From NCBI GenBank assembly GCA_035515475.1, contig DATJBF010000092.1, positions 1 through 25,477 on the forward strand: a stretch of 25,477 nt of DNA. Reading direction: 5' to 3'. The stretch is from DATJBF01 sp035515475. GTDB taxonomy: Bacteria; Verrucomicrobiota; Verrucomicrobiia; Palsa-1439. The number at the start of each line of letters is the position of its first letter. The first letter of the stretch is position 1. A program made the translations under genes and the position numbers. The notes under the pieces were generated by a model. The model searched no databases, was not told the DNA's origin, and saw only the letters and a list, made by a program, of their open reading frames with translations. Positions 7,422-14,648 of the stretch are shown here, piece after piece.

Positions 7422-9725
7422 TCAATGGTGTTGGACCGGTTGTTGAAGATCTGCGGGTGAACAGCGGTATTTTTGGACCGCATTTTGCGTCATTCGCTGC
7501 GCCAGGTCAAACTGCTTGGCGTCGGTAAAGACGCGTGCCAGGTCGGACAGCGCCGCGCAGACGTAGTCGTGGACGAGGGCGCAGTCGGCATTGAGCCGTG
7601 GTCTTCCTTCGGACGTGACGACCGCGCAGCCCTCGTGATCCATTCGATGAAGAATGTCGATCAGTGATTGAAGGGCGTCCTTGCGACTGCCGTCGAGGAG
7701 CAGCACTTCCATCAAGGGCACGATCGCCTCCGAAGCGTGACCCGAACTGAGATAAACCGAAGCGATGTCGAGATAGGCGTCGGAATTGTTCGGCACGAGG
7801 TGCCGCATGTACGAGTAGACGTCGAGCGCGTTCTGGTATTCCCCGAGCCGCATGTAGGCCAGGCCGAGATTCGAGTAAATCTGGTCGTTGCCAACGTCGG
7901 CTATGCCATCCGGGGCGCGCCCCCGGGCCAATTCCTTCCGCCGCGTGTCTTCGTTGAAGGCGTGGTCTGACAGAACGCCCACGTTCAATGCCTCGACGGA
8001 CTTTTGATACCAGAACCGGGCTGATGCGGGGTTGTGCTCCGCGATGATGTTGGCCTTGATTTGGTAGTACGCGCCGAGATGCAAATACACGATGCTCGCC
8101 CGATCCAGCGCCGACAGCGATCTTTTCTCCAGTATGGCCCTGGATTTCTCGCCCTCGGCGATGATGCGGTCGATATCCGGGAATGACGGGGGGTCCTTCT
8201 GCTGGTCGCGTTCGTAGAGTGCGAAGGCGAGAGACTTATGCGTCTTGAAACTATCGGGACAGACCTGGACGTCATGCGTCCAGAGTTGCACGTCGTTTTC
8301 CCAGTCGAAATTGCGGGCATACGTCCGCGCGCCGCACGCCAGCACGACCAGACCCAGTACCGCGCCCGCGGCCACCGACGGCGGAATCGCCTCGGCGCCC
8401 CCGGCAGTCCGCCACCGTTCGATCATGCGCCGGCAAACGGCGTAGACGGCGATCACCGCGACGCCCGCAAACCCGATCGATGGCAGGTACAAGAACCGCT
8501 CGGCCATGATGGCGCCCGTGACGATGATCAGATTGGAGGTCGGCAGCAAACTCAGGAAAAAGAACATGGTGAAGAAGAACACCGCCGGGTTGCGGCGGTA
8601 GTGCCGCACCGCGGCGGCGATGGCGGCCAGAACGATGACCAGTGCCAGGATCGCGCCCCAATCTGCCGCCCGCCGAAAGCTCAGCTCGACCAGTGGAACC
8701 TGGTCGTACGAATAATCGCAGGACAACTTCTGTGGCCACAGCAGCAGCCAGACGTATTTCCCGATGACCTTGATGGCCGTCAGCCACCCGACCAGCGAAG
8801 TGTCGTAGTAGTTGCCGCCGATCCATGTCGACACCGACACCAGTGGATTGTCTACGAACGGCCATTCGGCGGGCCGCAACTGGCCAAACACCCAGGTGCG
8901 TACCGCGGCGACCGCAATGAGTGGCGGCAGTGCCGCGATGTAGCCCTTGAGGAAGAACCGCCAGAAGTTGGCCAGTAGGTTCAGCAACTTGTTCGCCCGC
9001 AGGCGTTCCAGTCGATAAGTGAAATCGTACAACACCATCACGCCGAGAACCATTACGGCGCTTTCCTTGAAAAACACGCCCAACGCCGTCACGACCATCA
9101 GCAACAGCAGCCATGGCAGCTTGCGCCGTCCGTCGAGAGTCGTGCTCTTGGCGTAACACAGAAAGCCGCCGATGATCGCGGCCGTTGCAAACAGATCGGA
9201 CCGTCCGACGATGTTGCTGACGCATTCCGTGACGATGGGGTGTGTGGCGAACAGCGCGGCGGTGAACACCGCCGGCCAGAGTTTCTGCAGCAGCAGCAAC
9301 GCCATGAAATACAGCAGCACCGCGTTGAACCAGTGCAGCAGGAGATTGACCCAGTGATAACCCGCAGCATGCTCCCCATTGCCGAGGATCGCGTAGTTGA
9401 ACAGGAACGAAAGCGTCGTCAACGGGCGATAGAGGCCGCTGACCGCTTTCGGCCACCAATAGTCCTGGGTGAAGATCAGCCCGAGGTTTTCGGCGGTGGC
9501 CTGCCGCAACCGCGGGTCTTCCTTGATGATGAATTTGTTGTCGAGCGCGAAATCCGTGTTGTGCAACGTGTTCGAAAACGCCAACAGCGCCAGCGCACCC
9601 AACCCCAGTACCACGGCCAGGTGCCGCGCGACGCCGAGGGCCGGCCACAACGCCGGGTCTCGGGACGGATTTGCGGGCGGCGTTTGTCTCTTCGACGGTC
9701 GAGCGGTCGGTTGTGTTCGTTGCAT
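7422..9725 (-). CDS. TMTC-like GT-C membrane protein with C-terminal TPR domain
   Basis: A 767-residue protein starting at the ATG at 9725, one of several in-frame starts; those further upstream would overlap the divergent DUF72 gene. After a basic, proline-rich cytoplasmic tail come about 10-12 transmembrane helices (roughly residues 33-480), then about 280 soluble residues with TPR-like helical repeats (for example QIYSNLGLAYMRLGEYQNAL). The loop after the first helix, with LDNKFIIKEDPRLR, YRPLTTLSF and later HWVNLLLHW and ATHPIVTECVSNIVGRSDL, matches the TMTC/O-mannosyltransferase family in order and spacing. The family's usual DD pair appears as D62-N63, with acidic E69 and D70 nearby. 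It probably transfers a lipid-linked sugar to proteins or envelope glycans; donor and acceptor are unknown. Confidence 0.8.
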   Translation of the reverse strand: MQRTQPTARPSKRQTPPANPSRDPALWPALGVARHLAVVLGLGALALLAFSNTLHNTDFALDNKFIIKEDPRLRQATAENLGLIFTQDYWWPKAVSGLYRPLTTLSFLFNYAILGNGEHAAGYHWVNLLLHWFNAVLLYFMALLLLQKLWPAVFTAALFATHPIVTECVSNIVGRSDLFATAAIIGGFLCYAKSTTLDGRRKLPWLLLLMVVTALGVFFKESAVMVLGVMVLYDFTYRLERLRANKLLNLLANFWRFFLKGYIAALPPLIAVAAVRTWVFGQLRPAEWPFVDNPLVSVSTWIGGNYYDTSLVGWLTAIKVIGKYVWLLLWPQKLSCDYSYDQVPLVELSFRRAADWGAILALVIVLAAIAAAVRHYRRNPAVFFFTMFFFLSLLPTSNLIIVTGAIMAERFLYLPSIGFAGVAVIAVYAVCRRMIERWRTAGGAEAIPPSVAAGAVLGLVVLACGARTYARNFDWENDVQLWTHDVQVCPDSFKTHKSLAFALYERDQQKDPPSFPDIDRIIAEGEKSRAILEKRSLSALDRASIVYLHLGAYYQIKANIIAEHNPASARFWYQKSVEALNVGVLSDHAFNEDTRRKELARGRAPDGIADVGNDQIYSNLGLAYMRLGEYQNALDVYSYMRHLVPNNSDAYLDIASVYLSSGHASEAIVPLMEVLLLDGSRKDALQSLIDILHRMDHEGCAVVTSEGRPRLNADCALVHDYVCAALSDLARVFTDAKQFDLAQRMTQNAVQKYRCSPADLQQPVQHH

Positions 9726-9879
9726 ATGCGTGCGCTGACGACCGTCGTGACTTGCGCCGGGGAGCGACGCAGTCACGCGCAGTCCGTCGCGCGAAAGTCT
9801 GTCAGCAGCCACGGGCAAAGTCAAAAACGATTTGGCGATGGCAGGACCAAGCTTCCGCTTTCGGCCACGAGGTCGTAGT

Positions 9880-10791
9880 ATGGACTCAGAGGTCATGGCC
9901 GCGAGCCCCATTTTCGTCGGAACAGCCGGCTGGAGTTATCCCGATTGGGCCGGCGCCGTGTACCCGCGGAGCGGTCCGTCCACGGAACGGTTGCGGACCG
10001 TGGCGGAATACCTCGACTGCGTGGAGGTTGACAGCTCGTTTTACCGTCCGCCCACGGCCCGGATGGCGGCGAACTGGGTACGCACCGTCACCAATCATCC
10101 GGATTTCCGGTTCCTGGCCAAAGCCTGGCAGCGGTTCACGCACGACCGGACCGGGCCATGGTCCCGGGCCGAGTTCGACCTGTTTGCGCAAGGCGTGTCA
10201 CCGCTGCGCGATGCGGGGCGGTTGGAGGCCTTGCTGTTTCAGTTTCCGTGGTCGTTTCGCAACCTGCCCGAGAACCGTGACTGGCTGAAGCAGATCGCCG
10301 AGTGGTTCGCGGATTGGCCCGTCGCCGTGGAAGTGCGGCACGACTCGTGGCTGGGCGACGACGTGCCGGAGTTCTTCCGGTCCCATCGGTTCACGTACTG
10401 CAATATCGATCAGCCGGCACGGGCGCACTGCCTGCCGCCGGGCTCGCAGGTCACGAGCGATATCGGCTATTTCCGGTTGCATGGACGCAATGCCCAGAAC
10501 TGGTTCCGCGACCAGCAGGAAGCGTATGGAGGCCGGTATGATTACCTGTACTCGGGGTCGGAACTGGACGACATGCTCGGTCACATCCGCCGAATCGCCG
10601 CGCAAGCGAAGAAGACGTTTGTGGTCTTCAACAACCACAAGGACGCGAAAGCATTCGCCAACGCCCTGCAAGTCAAGGTGCGGGTTCAGCCTGGTGCGAC
10701 AGTCCGCGCGCCGGCCGCGTTGCTCGTCCGGTTTCCATCGTTGCGGACTAGCGTGCGGTCCGTGGGACAAGAACAATTGCCCCTGGGGTGA
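9880..10791 (+). CDS. DUF72 (YecE-family) TIM-barrel-like protein
   Basis: A 303-residue protein. The start at 9880 is preferred because GAGG lies 7 nt upstream; the ATG at 9895 has only 2 nt between its purine run and the start. Family hallmarks are the opening strand FVGTAGWSYPDW (about residues 12-23), YLDCVEVDSSFYRPP with the conserved E and FYRPP, FRFLAKAWQRFTHD, LLFQFPWSF, VAVEVRHDSW and a late YFRLHGR. The family has an imperfect barrel fold and no proven activity. It is divergent from the TMTC-like gene, with about 150 bp of non-coding DNA between them, and convergent with mutY across a repeat-filled gap, so it is probably a single-gene transcription unit. Confidence 0.88.
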   Translation: MDSEVMAASPIFVGTAGWSYPDWAGAVYPRSGPSTERLRTVAEYLDCVEVDSSFYRPPTARMAANWVRTVTNHPDFRFLAKAWQRFTHDRTGPWSRAEFDLFAQGVSPLRDAGRLEALLFQFPWSFRNLPENRDWLKQIAEWFADWPVAVEVRHDSWLGDDVPEFFRSHRFTYCNIDQPARAHCLPPGSQVTSDIGYFRLHGRNAQNWFRDQQEAYGGRYDYLYSGSELDDMLGHIRRIAAQAKKTFVVFNNHKDAKAFANALQVKVRVQPGATVRAPAALLVRFPSLRTSVRSVGQEQLPLG

Positions 10792-10819
10792 GCCGGAATG
10801 GTTCGGCTGAAGAACAGAG

Positions 10820-10866
10820 TCCCCTCACCCTGACCCTCTCCCCGCTTGCGGGGGGGAGGGAACCCG
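10820..10866 (+). repeat. Interspersed hairpin repeat, copy A
   Basis: CCCTCACCCTGACCCTCTCC is followed by CCGC, TT, and a G-rich return arm ending GGGAGGGAACCC. The arms form a strong hairpin around a TT loop. It lies about 30 bp past the DUF72 stop codon. This class of CCCTGACCCTCTCCCC element is a familiar interspersed repeat (from memory). It may end transcription of the convergent gene pair, although no T-tract is present. Confidence 0.6.
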
Positions 10867-10915
10867 TTGGGGAATCGTCGTCACGAAGCGGTCTTTCGCT
10901 TGTGGTGAGCAGAAG

Positions 10916-10962
10916 CGATCCCTTCTCCCCATCGGATGGGGAAAGGGTCGGGATGAGAGGCT
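10916..10962 (-). repeat. Interspersed hairpin repeat, copy B (inverted)
   Basis: Read on the minus strand this begins CTCATCCCGACCCTTTCCCC and returns through GGGGAGAAGGG. It is recognisably the same family as copy A about 50 bp away but in opposite orientation. The ATGGGG and CCCCAT arms form the stem. It sits before the mutY stop, so each convergent gene ends in a repeat pointing toward it. Confidence 0.6.
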
Positions 10963-10982
10963 CCGGTCTGGATCGTCCCGGG

Positions 10983-12083
10983 CTAAGGTTCCGTGGCGAG
11001 GATCTCTTCCACCGCGCGGCGGTGCGCTGCCGGCAGGGCCAGCCGCGCCAAGTCCTTCGGCGACGCCCACCGCAGATGGCCGTTGCACTTCGGCTCGGCG
11101 GCCGGTTCGCACGCGAACACCCGGAGCGTGATTCTTTTGTTCGTGATCGCATGCCGAAGCGTCACCAGCGGCCGGCGTGGCCGAAACCGTGTCTTTTCCA
11201 GCGGAGGCAGTTCCCACATGCCGGCCAACAGGCCGTGTGCCGGCCGGCGGCGCAGCAGAACGCGCCGACCGCGCCGCACGAAAGCGGCGTCCTGCGTCAC
11301 GCGTTCGGGCGTGCGACATCCGCCACGATTCGGCAATTCGTCTTGTTGCCCGTTCGTCCGGGCCAGGCAAATCCGACTCAACGGACAAACGTCGCAGCGA
11401 GGATTAGCCGGCGTGCAAACCAGCGCGCCGAGTTCCATCACAGCCTGGTTGAACGTGCCGGGATTCTCGAGGGGCAGTATTTCCGTGGCCAGATCCCACA
11501 GCAGCTTGCGCGTCGCCGGCTTCGTCACGTCGGCGCGAACGCCGAACACCCGGGCCAGTACCCGCGCCACGTTGCCGTCGACCACCGGGACCCGTTGGCC
11601 GAACGCGATGCTGGCAATCGCGCCGGCCGTGTACCGGCCAATTCCGGGGAGTCGCATAAGCCCTTCGGTGTCCTGAGGTAGGTGTGCCGTGGCAGGGCGC
11701 GACCGCCGGGCGCGCCGTTGTTTCGGATGGCCCAGCGGTCCGTCCCTACCTACGGCCAACAGCCGCGCCGCACGGTGAAGGTTCCGGGCCCGGGAATAAT
11801 AGCCGAGTCCTTCCCACAGCTTGAGCACGCGTTGGTCCGGCGCGTTTGCCAGGGATTCGACCGTCGGGAACGCGTGGATCCAGCGCTGGTAATAATCGCG
11901 CACGACTTCGACGCGGGTTTGTTGCAGCATGATTTCGCTGACCCAGATCTTGTAGGGATCGTGCGTCGCCCGCCACGGCAACTTCCGATGATGCCGTTGA
12001 TACCAGCGCACGAGGTCGCGGTGGAAAGCGCGAACCGTTTTGGCATTGACCCGCGCAGAGTGGCTGTGGAATCGTGTCGCCAT
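10983..12083 (-). CDS. mutY: A/G-specific adenine DNA glycosylase
   Basis: Removes adenine mispaired with 8-oxoguanine in base-excision repair. The 366-residue protein contains LPWR (35-38), catalytic Glu E50 in VSEIMLQQT, the helix-hairpin-helix LPGIGRYTAGAI (145-156) and catalytic Asp D169 in VVDGNV. The [4Fe-4S] cluster motif has C223, C230, C233 and C239 in the canonical C-x6-C-x2-C-x5-C spacing. A C-terminal Nudix-like 8-oxoG recognition domain runs from about residue 262. Residues 111-136, between NLHRAARLL and the HhH, are Arg-rich and encoded by a palindromic repeat; relative to E. coli MutY as I recall it, the loop is about 18 residues longer. The start codon overlaps the rnhC start codon head to head. 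Confidence 0.93.
   Translation of the reverse strand: MATRFHSHSARVNAKTVRAFHRDLVRWYQRHHRKLPWRATHDPYKIWVSEIMLQQTRVEVVRDYYQRWIHAFPTVESLANAPDQRVLKLWEGLGYYSRARNLHRAARLLAVGRDGPLGHPKQRRARRSRPATAHLPQDTEGLMRLPGIGRYTAGAIASIAFGQRVPVVDGNVARVLARVFGVRADVTKPATRKLLWDLATEILPLENPGTFNQAVMELGALVCTPANPRCDVCPLSRICLARTNGQQDELPNRGGCRTPERVTQDAAFVRRGRRVLLRRRPAHGLLAGMWELPPLEKTRFRPRRPLVTLRHAITNKRITLRVFACEPAAEPKCNGHLRWASPKDLARLALPAAHRRAVEEILATEP
11678..11753 (-). repeat. Palindromic element inside mutY, read in frame
   Basis: The 76-bp segment runs from GTAGGTAGGGACGG on the coding strand to CCACGGCACACCTAC. GGGACGGACCGCTGGGCC pairs imperfectly with GGGCGCGACCGCCGGGCG around an AACAAC-type loop, and GTAGGT/ACCTAC closes the ends. 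It encodes mutY residues 111-136, rich in Arg and Pro and unlike MutY. It matches my memory of a common interspersed palindrome of Verrucomicrobia-like genomes. The gene stays open on both sides. Confidence 0.75.
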
Positions 12084-13029
12084 GGCTGAGCGCACATCCT
12101 ACACGTGTGTGATTCCCGCTGACAAGGTCGCGCAGTTGAAGGCCGACCTGGAAGCGCGCGGTTACATGTTCCGCGACGTTCCCTACGCGCATTTCGGGGC
12201 CGAACACCGCGGCGAGAAAGTGAACGTGGCGCTTTACACCAGCGGCAAACTCGTCGTGCAGGGGAAGGGGACGACGGATTTCGTGCAGTTCTATCTCGAA
12301 CCGCAATTGCTCGGCGAAGCGAAACTCGGTTACGAACACATTCTGGACCCGACGATGCTCGAGCCGCGGATCGGGGTGGACGAAAGCGGCAAGGGAGATT
12401 TCTTCGGGCCGCTCGTTATTGGGGGCGTGTTTGTCAATGAAGCGGCGGCGCGGGGGTTGATGGAGATCGGCGTGCGCGACAGCAAACTCATCAAGAGCGA
12501 CACGCGCATCGGTGAGATGGCCAAAGAGATCCGGGCCACGGGGGGTTGCCTGGCCAATATCGTGGCCATCGGCCCGGAGAAATACAACCAATTGCACGCC
12601 CGGATGGGCAACGTGAACGACATCCTCGGCTGGGGACACGCCCGCGTCATCGAGAATCTGTTGGAGCGTCTGGACCCGGATGGCGCCGGGGCAGGCTGCA
12701 AGAAAGCCATTTCCGACCAGTTCGGCAACAAACGCATCGTCCAGCGTGCGTTGATGGAGCGCGGCCAAAAGATCGAGTTGGTACAGCGCCACAAGGCGGA
12801 GAGCGATCTGGCGGTGGCGGCAGCGTCCATCATCGCCCGGGACGAGTTCGTGCGGCGATTGCGCAAACTGGGCAAGGAATTCGGCGTCGAGTTGCCCAAG
12901 GGCGCGTCGACGGCCGTGGAAGAAGCGGCGGGAGAATTGGTGTCGAAGCACGGGCGCGAGGCGCTGGCGAAAGCGGCGAAGATGCATTTTCGGACGTCGC
13001 AAAAAGTGTTGGAGCAGGCCAAACCATGA
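12082..13029 (+). CDS. rnhC: Ribonuclease HIII
   Basis: Cleaves the RNA strand of RNA-DNA hybrids. At 315 residues it is longer than RNase HII because of the N-terminal TBP-like substrate-binding domain (about residues 1-85, with FGAEHRGEKVNVALY and LVVQGKGTTDFVQFY). The catalytic domain opens with GVDESGKGDFFGPLV (D100, E101 and the GKGDFFGP signature of type HIII). It continues with VRDSKLIKSD (D133), SDQFGNKR and HKAESDLAVAAASIIARD, which carry the remaining acidic residues. The ATG at 12082 is favoured, but no clear Shine-Dalgarno precedes it and its codon overlaps the divergent mutY start. A GTG nine codons downstream is an alternative. The stop overlaps the next gene by 4 bp. Confidence 0.93.
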   Translation: MAERTSYTCVIPADKVAQLKADLEARGYMFRDVPYAHFGAEHRGEKVNVALYTSGKLVVQGKGTTDFVQFYLEPQLLGEAKLGYEHILDPTMLEPRIGVDESGKGDFFGPLVIGGVFVNEAAARGLMEIGVRDSKLIKSDTRIGEMAKEIRATGGCLANIVAIGPEKYNQLHARMGNVNDILGWGHARVIENLLERLDPDGAGAGCKKAISDQFGNKRIVQRALMERGQKIELVQRHKAESDLAVAAASIIARDEFVRRLRKLGKEFGVELPKGASTAVEEAAGELVSKHGREALAKAAKMHFRTSQKVLEQAKP

Positions 13030-13466
13030 AGACCGTGATTGTTCTCCTTCTGGTGGTGGTTATCGGTTTGGGGTTCGTGCAATGGGTGAAGGCGTTCAAG
13101 GCCCGGAGCGACATGGCGGGACGCGTCGAGCAACAACTCGATATGGTGGACAGCAACTCGATCGACTCCGTGAAACAGACCCTCGTGCAGGAGGCGCGGA
13201 AACTGGGTATTACGCTGAGGCCCGACAACGTTCACATCACCTACGAAGACACCGAGCAACGGACGCTCGCGCAGGAGATCGTCGGCAAGAAACTCGGCGC
13301 GCAATTCGTCAACAAACGCGCCACCATCACCGTCCACTACACCGCGCGCATTCTTGGGTTTCCCATCGCGGAGGACATCACCAACAGCCACATCCGGCAG
13401 GTCGAAGCCCCGCGGATGCCCGTGCCGCGTCAGGAACAGGAGCTACTCGGTCCGACGGACGAGTAG
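13026..13466 (+). CDS. Small membrane-anchored protein of unknown function
   Basis: A 146-residue protein not recognised as a known family. Residues 2-19 form one hydrophobic helix (VIVLLLVVVIGLGFV), so it is probably a single-pass inner-membrane protein or an uncleaved signal anchor. The rest is a soluble alpha/beta domain with SIDSVKQTLVQEARKLGI, VHITYED, and alternating strands such as ATITVHYTARILGF. A proline-rich acidic tail ends it. The pattern recalls small DUF4845-like anchored proteins, but I cannot assign it. Its ATG overlaps the rnhC stop (ATGA), so translation is coupled to the RNase HIII gene. Confidence 0.75.
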   Translation: MKTVIVLLLVVVIGLGFVQWVKAFKARSDMAGRVEQQLDMVDSNSIDSVKQTLVQEARKLGITLRPDNVHITYEDTEQRTLAQEIVGKKLGAQFVNKRATITVHYTARILGFPIAEDITNSHIRQVEAPRMPVPRQEQELLGPTDE

Positions 13467-13507
13467 GCGGGGGTGGACACCGCCAAAAAATCGGTTACAA
13501 TCCAGCC

Positions 13508-13744
13508 ATGCCACTGTACGAATTCACCTGTAGCAAGTGCGACAAAGACTTCGAGTTGCTGGTTCGGTCGAGCAACTGGGAAGGCACGGCCGCCTGTCCG
13601 CATTGTGGCTCGAAGAGACTCACCAAGAAACTCTCCGTGTTCGCCTCTTCGGTTTCGTCGTCGTCATCTTCTGCGACGTCCGCCTGTGGCATGAATCCGC
13701 AAGGCGGTGGGTGCGGTTGCTGCGGCCCGCATCATCATCATTGA
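13508..13744 (+). CDS. FmdB-family zinc-ribbon protein with Cys/His-rich tail
   Basis: A 78-residue protein beginning MPLYEFTCSKCDKDFELL, the classic opening of the FmdB/CxxC regulatory protein family. The zinc ribbon uses C8, C11, C30 and C33 (C-x2-C pairs). A poly-Ser linker (about residues 46-58) leads to a tail with C60, C69, C71 and C72, ending in four histidines, which could bind a second metal. The family is small and often called a putative regulatory protein; its function is not firmly known. It starts 42 bp after the preceding gene, probably in the same transcript. Confidence 0.85.
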   Translation: MPLYEFTCSKCDKDFELLVRSSNWEGTAACPHCGSKRLTKKLSVFASSVSSSSSSATSACGMNPQGGGCGCCGPHHHH

Positions 13745-13805
13745 TCTGAACTGCCGCTGACGGCGCCAGAGCCGTCTCGCCTGTCGCCACTCCGTCTTCG
13801 GTTTG

Positions 13806-13824
13806 CTTCGTGTCCTTCGTGGTG
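13806..13824 (+). repeat. 19-bp direct repeat, copy 1
   Basis: CTTCGTGTCCTTCGTGGTG, identical to 14576-14594. It lies upstream of the methyltransferase gene in a 186-bp gap that shows no other feature besides that gene's ribosome-binding site. The motif is a familiar interspersed sequence in many bacterial genomes (from memory). Confidence 0.7.
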
Positions 13825-13930
13825 CAAAGGAATCCGTCGCCTGACGACATGTGTCCGTACTTGAAGACCCACTGAAAGGCGGTTAGCTTGCTCCATTGTT
13901 CGGGGTCGCAGTGGACGAAAGGAGCCTTCT

Positions 13931-14524
13931 ATGCCGGAGAGAGTCGATTTTGCACAGCGGTATGCCACCGGTCAGATACCGTGGGATTCAGGAATACCCG
14001 ATGAGGAATTGGTCCGGCTGTTGGACGCCGGGAAACTGACAGGGAAGACCGTCCTCGAAATCGGCTGTGGCACGGGAACCAATGCCGTCGAGTTGGCCCG
14101 GCGCGGGTTTCAGGTCACGGCGATCGACCTTGTCGATCAAGCCATCCGGTCCGCCCGCAACAAGGCGGGTCGAGCGAACGCATCCGTCGAGTTCCGGGTC
14201 GGGAACGTATTGAACGACGGCGTGGGCGGGCCGTACGACATCCTGTTCGACCGGGGCGTGTATCACGGACTGCGGCTGGAAGATCTGAACGGATTTCAGG
14301 AATTGCTCCGACGCGTGACCCGTCCCGGCAGTTGGTGGCTGAGCCTGGCCGGCAACGCGAATGAGAAACGGGAGGATGAAGGCCCGCCGGTGGTGACGGA
14401 ACAGGAAATCCGCGCGGAACTCGGCCCGCTGTTCGACATCGTGGAACTGCGCGAGTACCGGTTTACCACCAATCAGGATGGGTTCCGTCCGCTGGCGTGG
14501 TCGATTCTGATGCGGCGGAAGTAA
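13931..14524 (+). CDS. Class I SAM-dependent methyltransferase, small-molecule type
   Basis: A 197-residue methyltransferase. Motif I is VLEIGCGTGTN (about residues 41-51), motif II ends in AIDLVDQAI, the motif III region is FRVGNVLND, and motif IV includes YDILFDRGVYHGL. The opening RYATGQIPWDSGIP recalls TehB- and thiopurine-methyltransferase-like proteins, in which an aromatic residue near the N-terminus caps SAM. A strong Shine-Dalgarno AAAGGAG sits 7 nt before the ATG, unlike most genes here. The gene is flanked by identical 19-bp direct repeats about 110 bp upstream and 50 bp downstream, so it could be an inserted cassette. The substrate is unknown; a detoxification role is possible by family analogy. 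Confidence 0.85.
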   Translation: MPERVDFAQRYATGQIPWDSGIPDEELVRLLDAGKLTGKTVLEIGCGTGTNAVELARRGFQVTAIDLVDQAIRSARNKAGRANASVEFRVGNVLNDGVGGPYDILFDRGVYHGLRLEDLNGFQELLRRVTRPGSWWLSLAGNANEKREDEGPPVVTEQEIRAELGPLFDIVELREYRFTTNQDGFRPLAWSILMRRK

Positions 14525-14575
14525 GCCGCCGGCAAGACGGTCCGGGCCCGCAAGATCTTCTGCATTCTTCGTGAA

Positions 14576-14594
14576 CTTCGTGTCCTTCGTGGTG
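14576..14594 (+). repeat. 19-bp direct repeat, copy 2
   Basis: Exact second copy of CTTCGTGTCCTTCGTGGTG, same orientation as 13806-13824, preceded here by a partial tandem unit CTTCGTGAACTTCG. It is followed within 7 bp by another repeat-like element. Confidence 0.7.
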
Positions 14595-14600
14595 AAACTC

Positions 14601-14648
14601 GGCCCTTCGACCCGTTCGGCAGGCTCAGGATGACGCGCCGGGCGCGTC
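14601..14648. repeat. Interspersed repeat plus hairpin after the isochorismatase gene
   Basis: GGCCCTTCGACCCGTTCGGC AGGCTCAGGATGACG resembles the common CCCTTCGACAGGCTCAGG interspersed sequence (from memory). It runs into GACGCGCC-G-GGCGCGTC (14632-14648), a perfect 8-bp palindrome that reaches the stop codon of the leftward hydrolase gene. No T-tract is present, but the hairpin could limit read-through between convergent genes. Confidence 0.5.

Noticed and set aside
8272..9648. Minus-strand open frame of 458 codons within the TMTC-like gene
   Set aside because: Same strand but shifted frame inside a clearly membrane-type gene; its translation is Arg/His-rich and lacks the expected hydrophobic pattern.
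9726..9911. N-terminal extension of the TMTC-like protein to ATGs at 9896 or 9911
   Set aside because: It would overlap the divergent DUF72 start and adds a basic segment with no recognisable targeting feature. Start choice is still uncertain because no clear RBS precedes 9725.
10820..10962. Intrinsic transcription terminators
   Set aside because: The hairpins are strong but no T-run follows on either strand, so they are recorded as repeats rather than terminators.
13745..13930. Possible small RNA or CRISPR-like repeat near the direct repeats
   Set aside because: Only two copies 770 bp apart with a gene between them, no regular spacers, and no promoter or terminator for an RNA gene.
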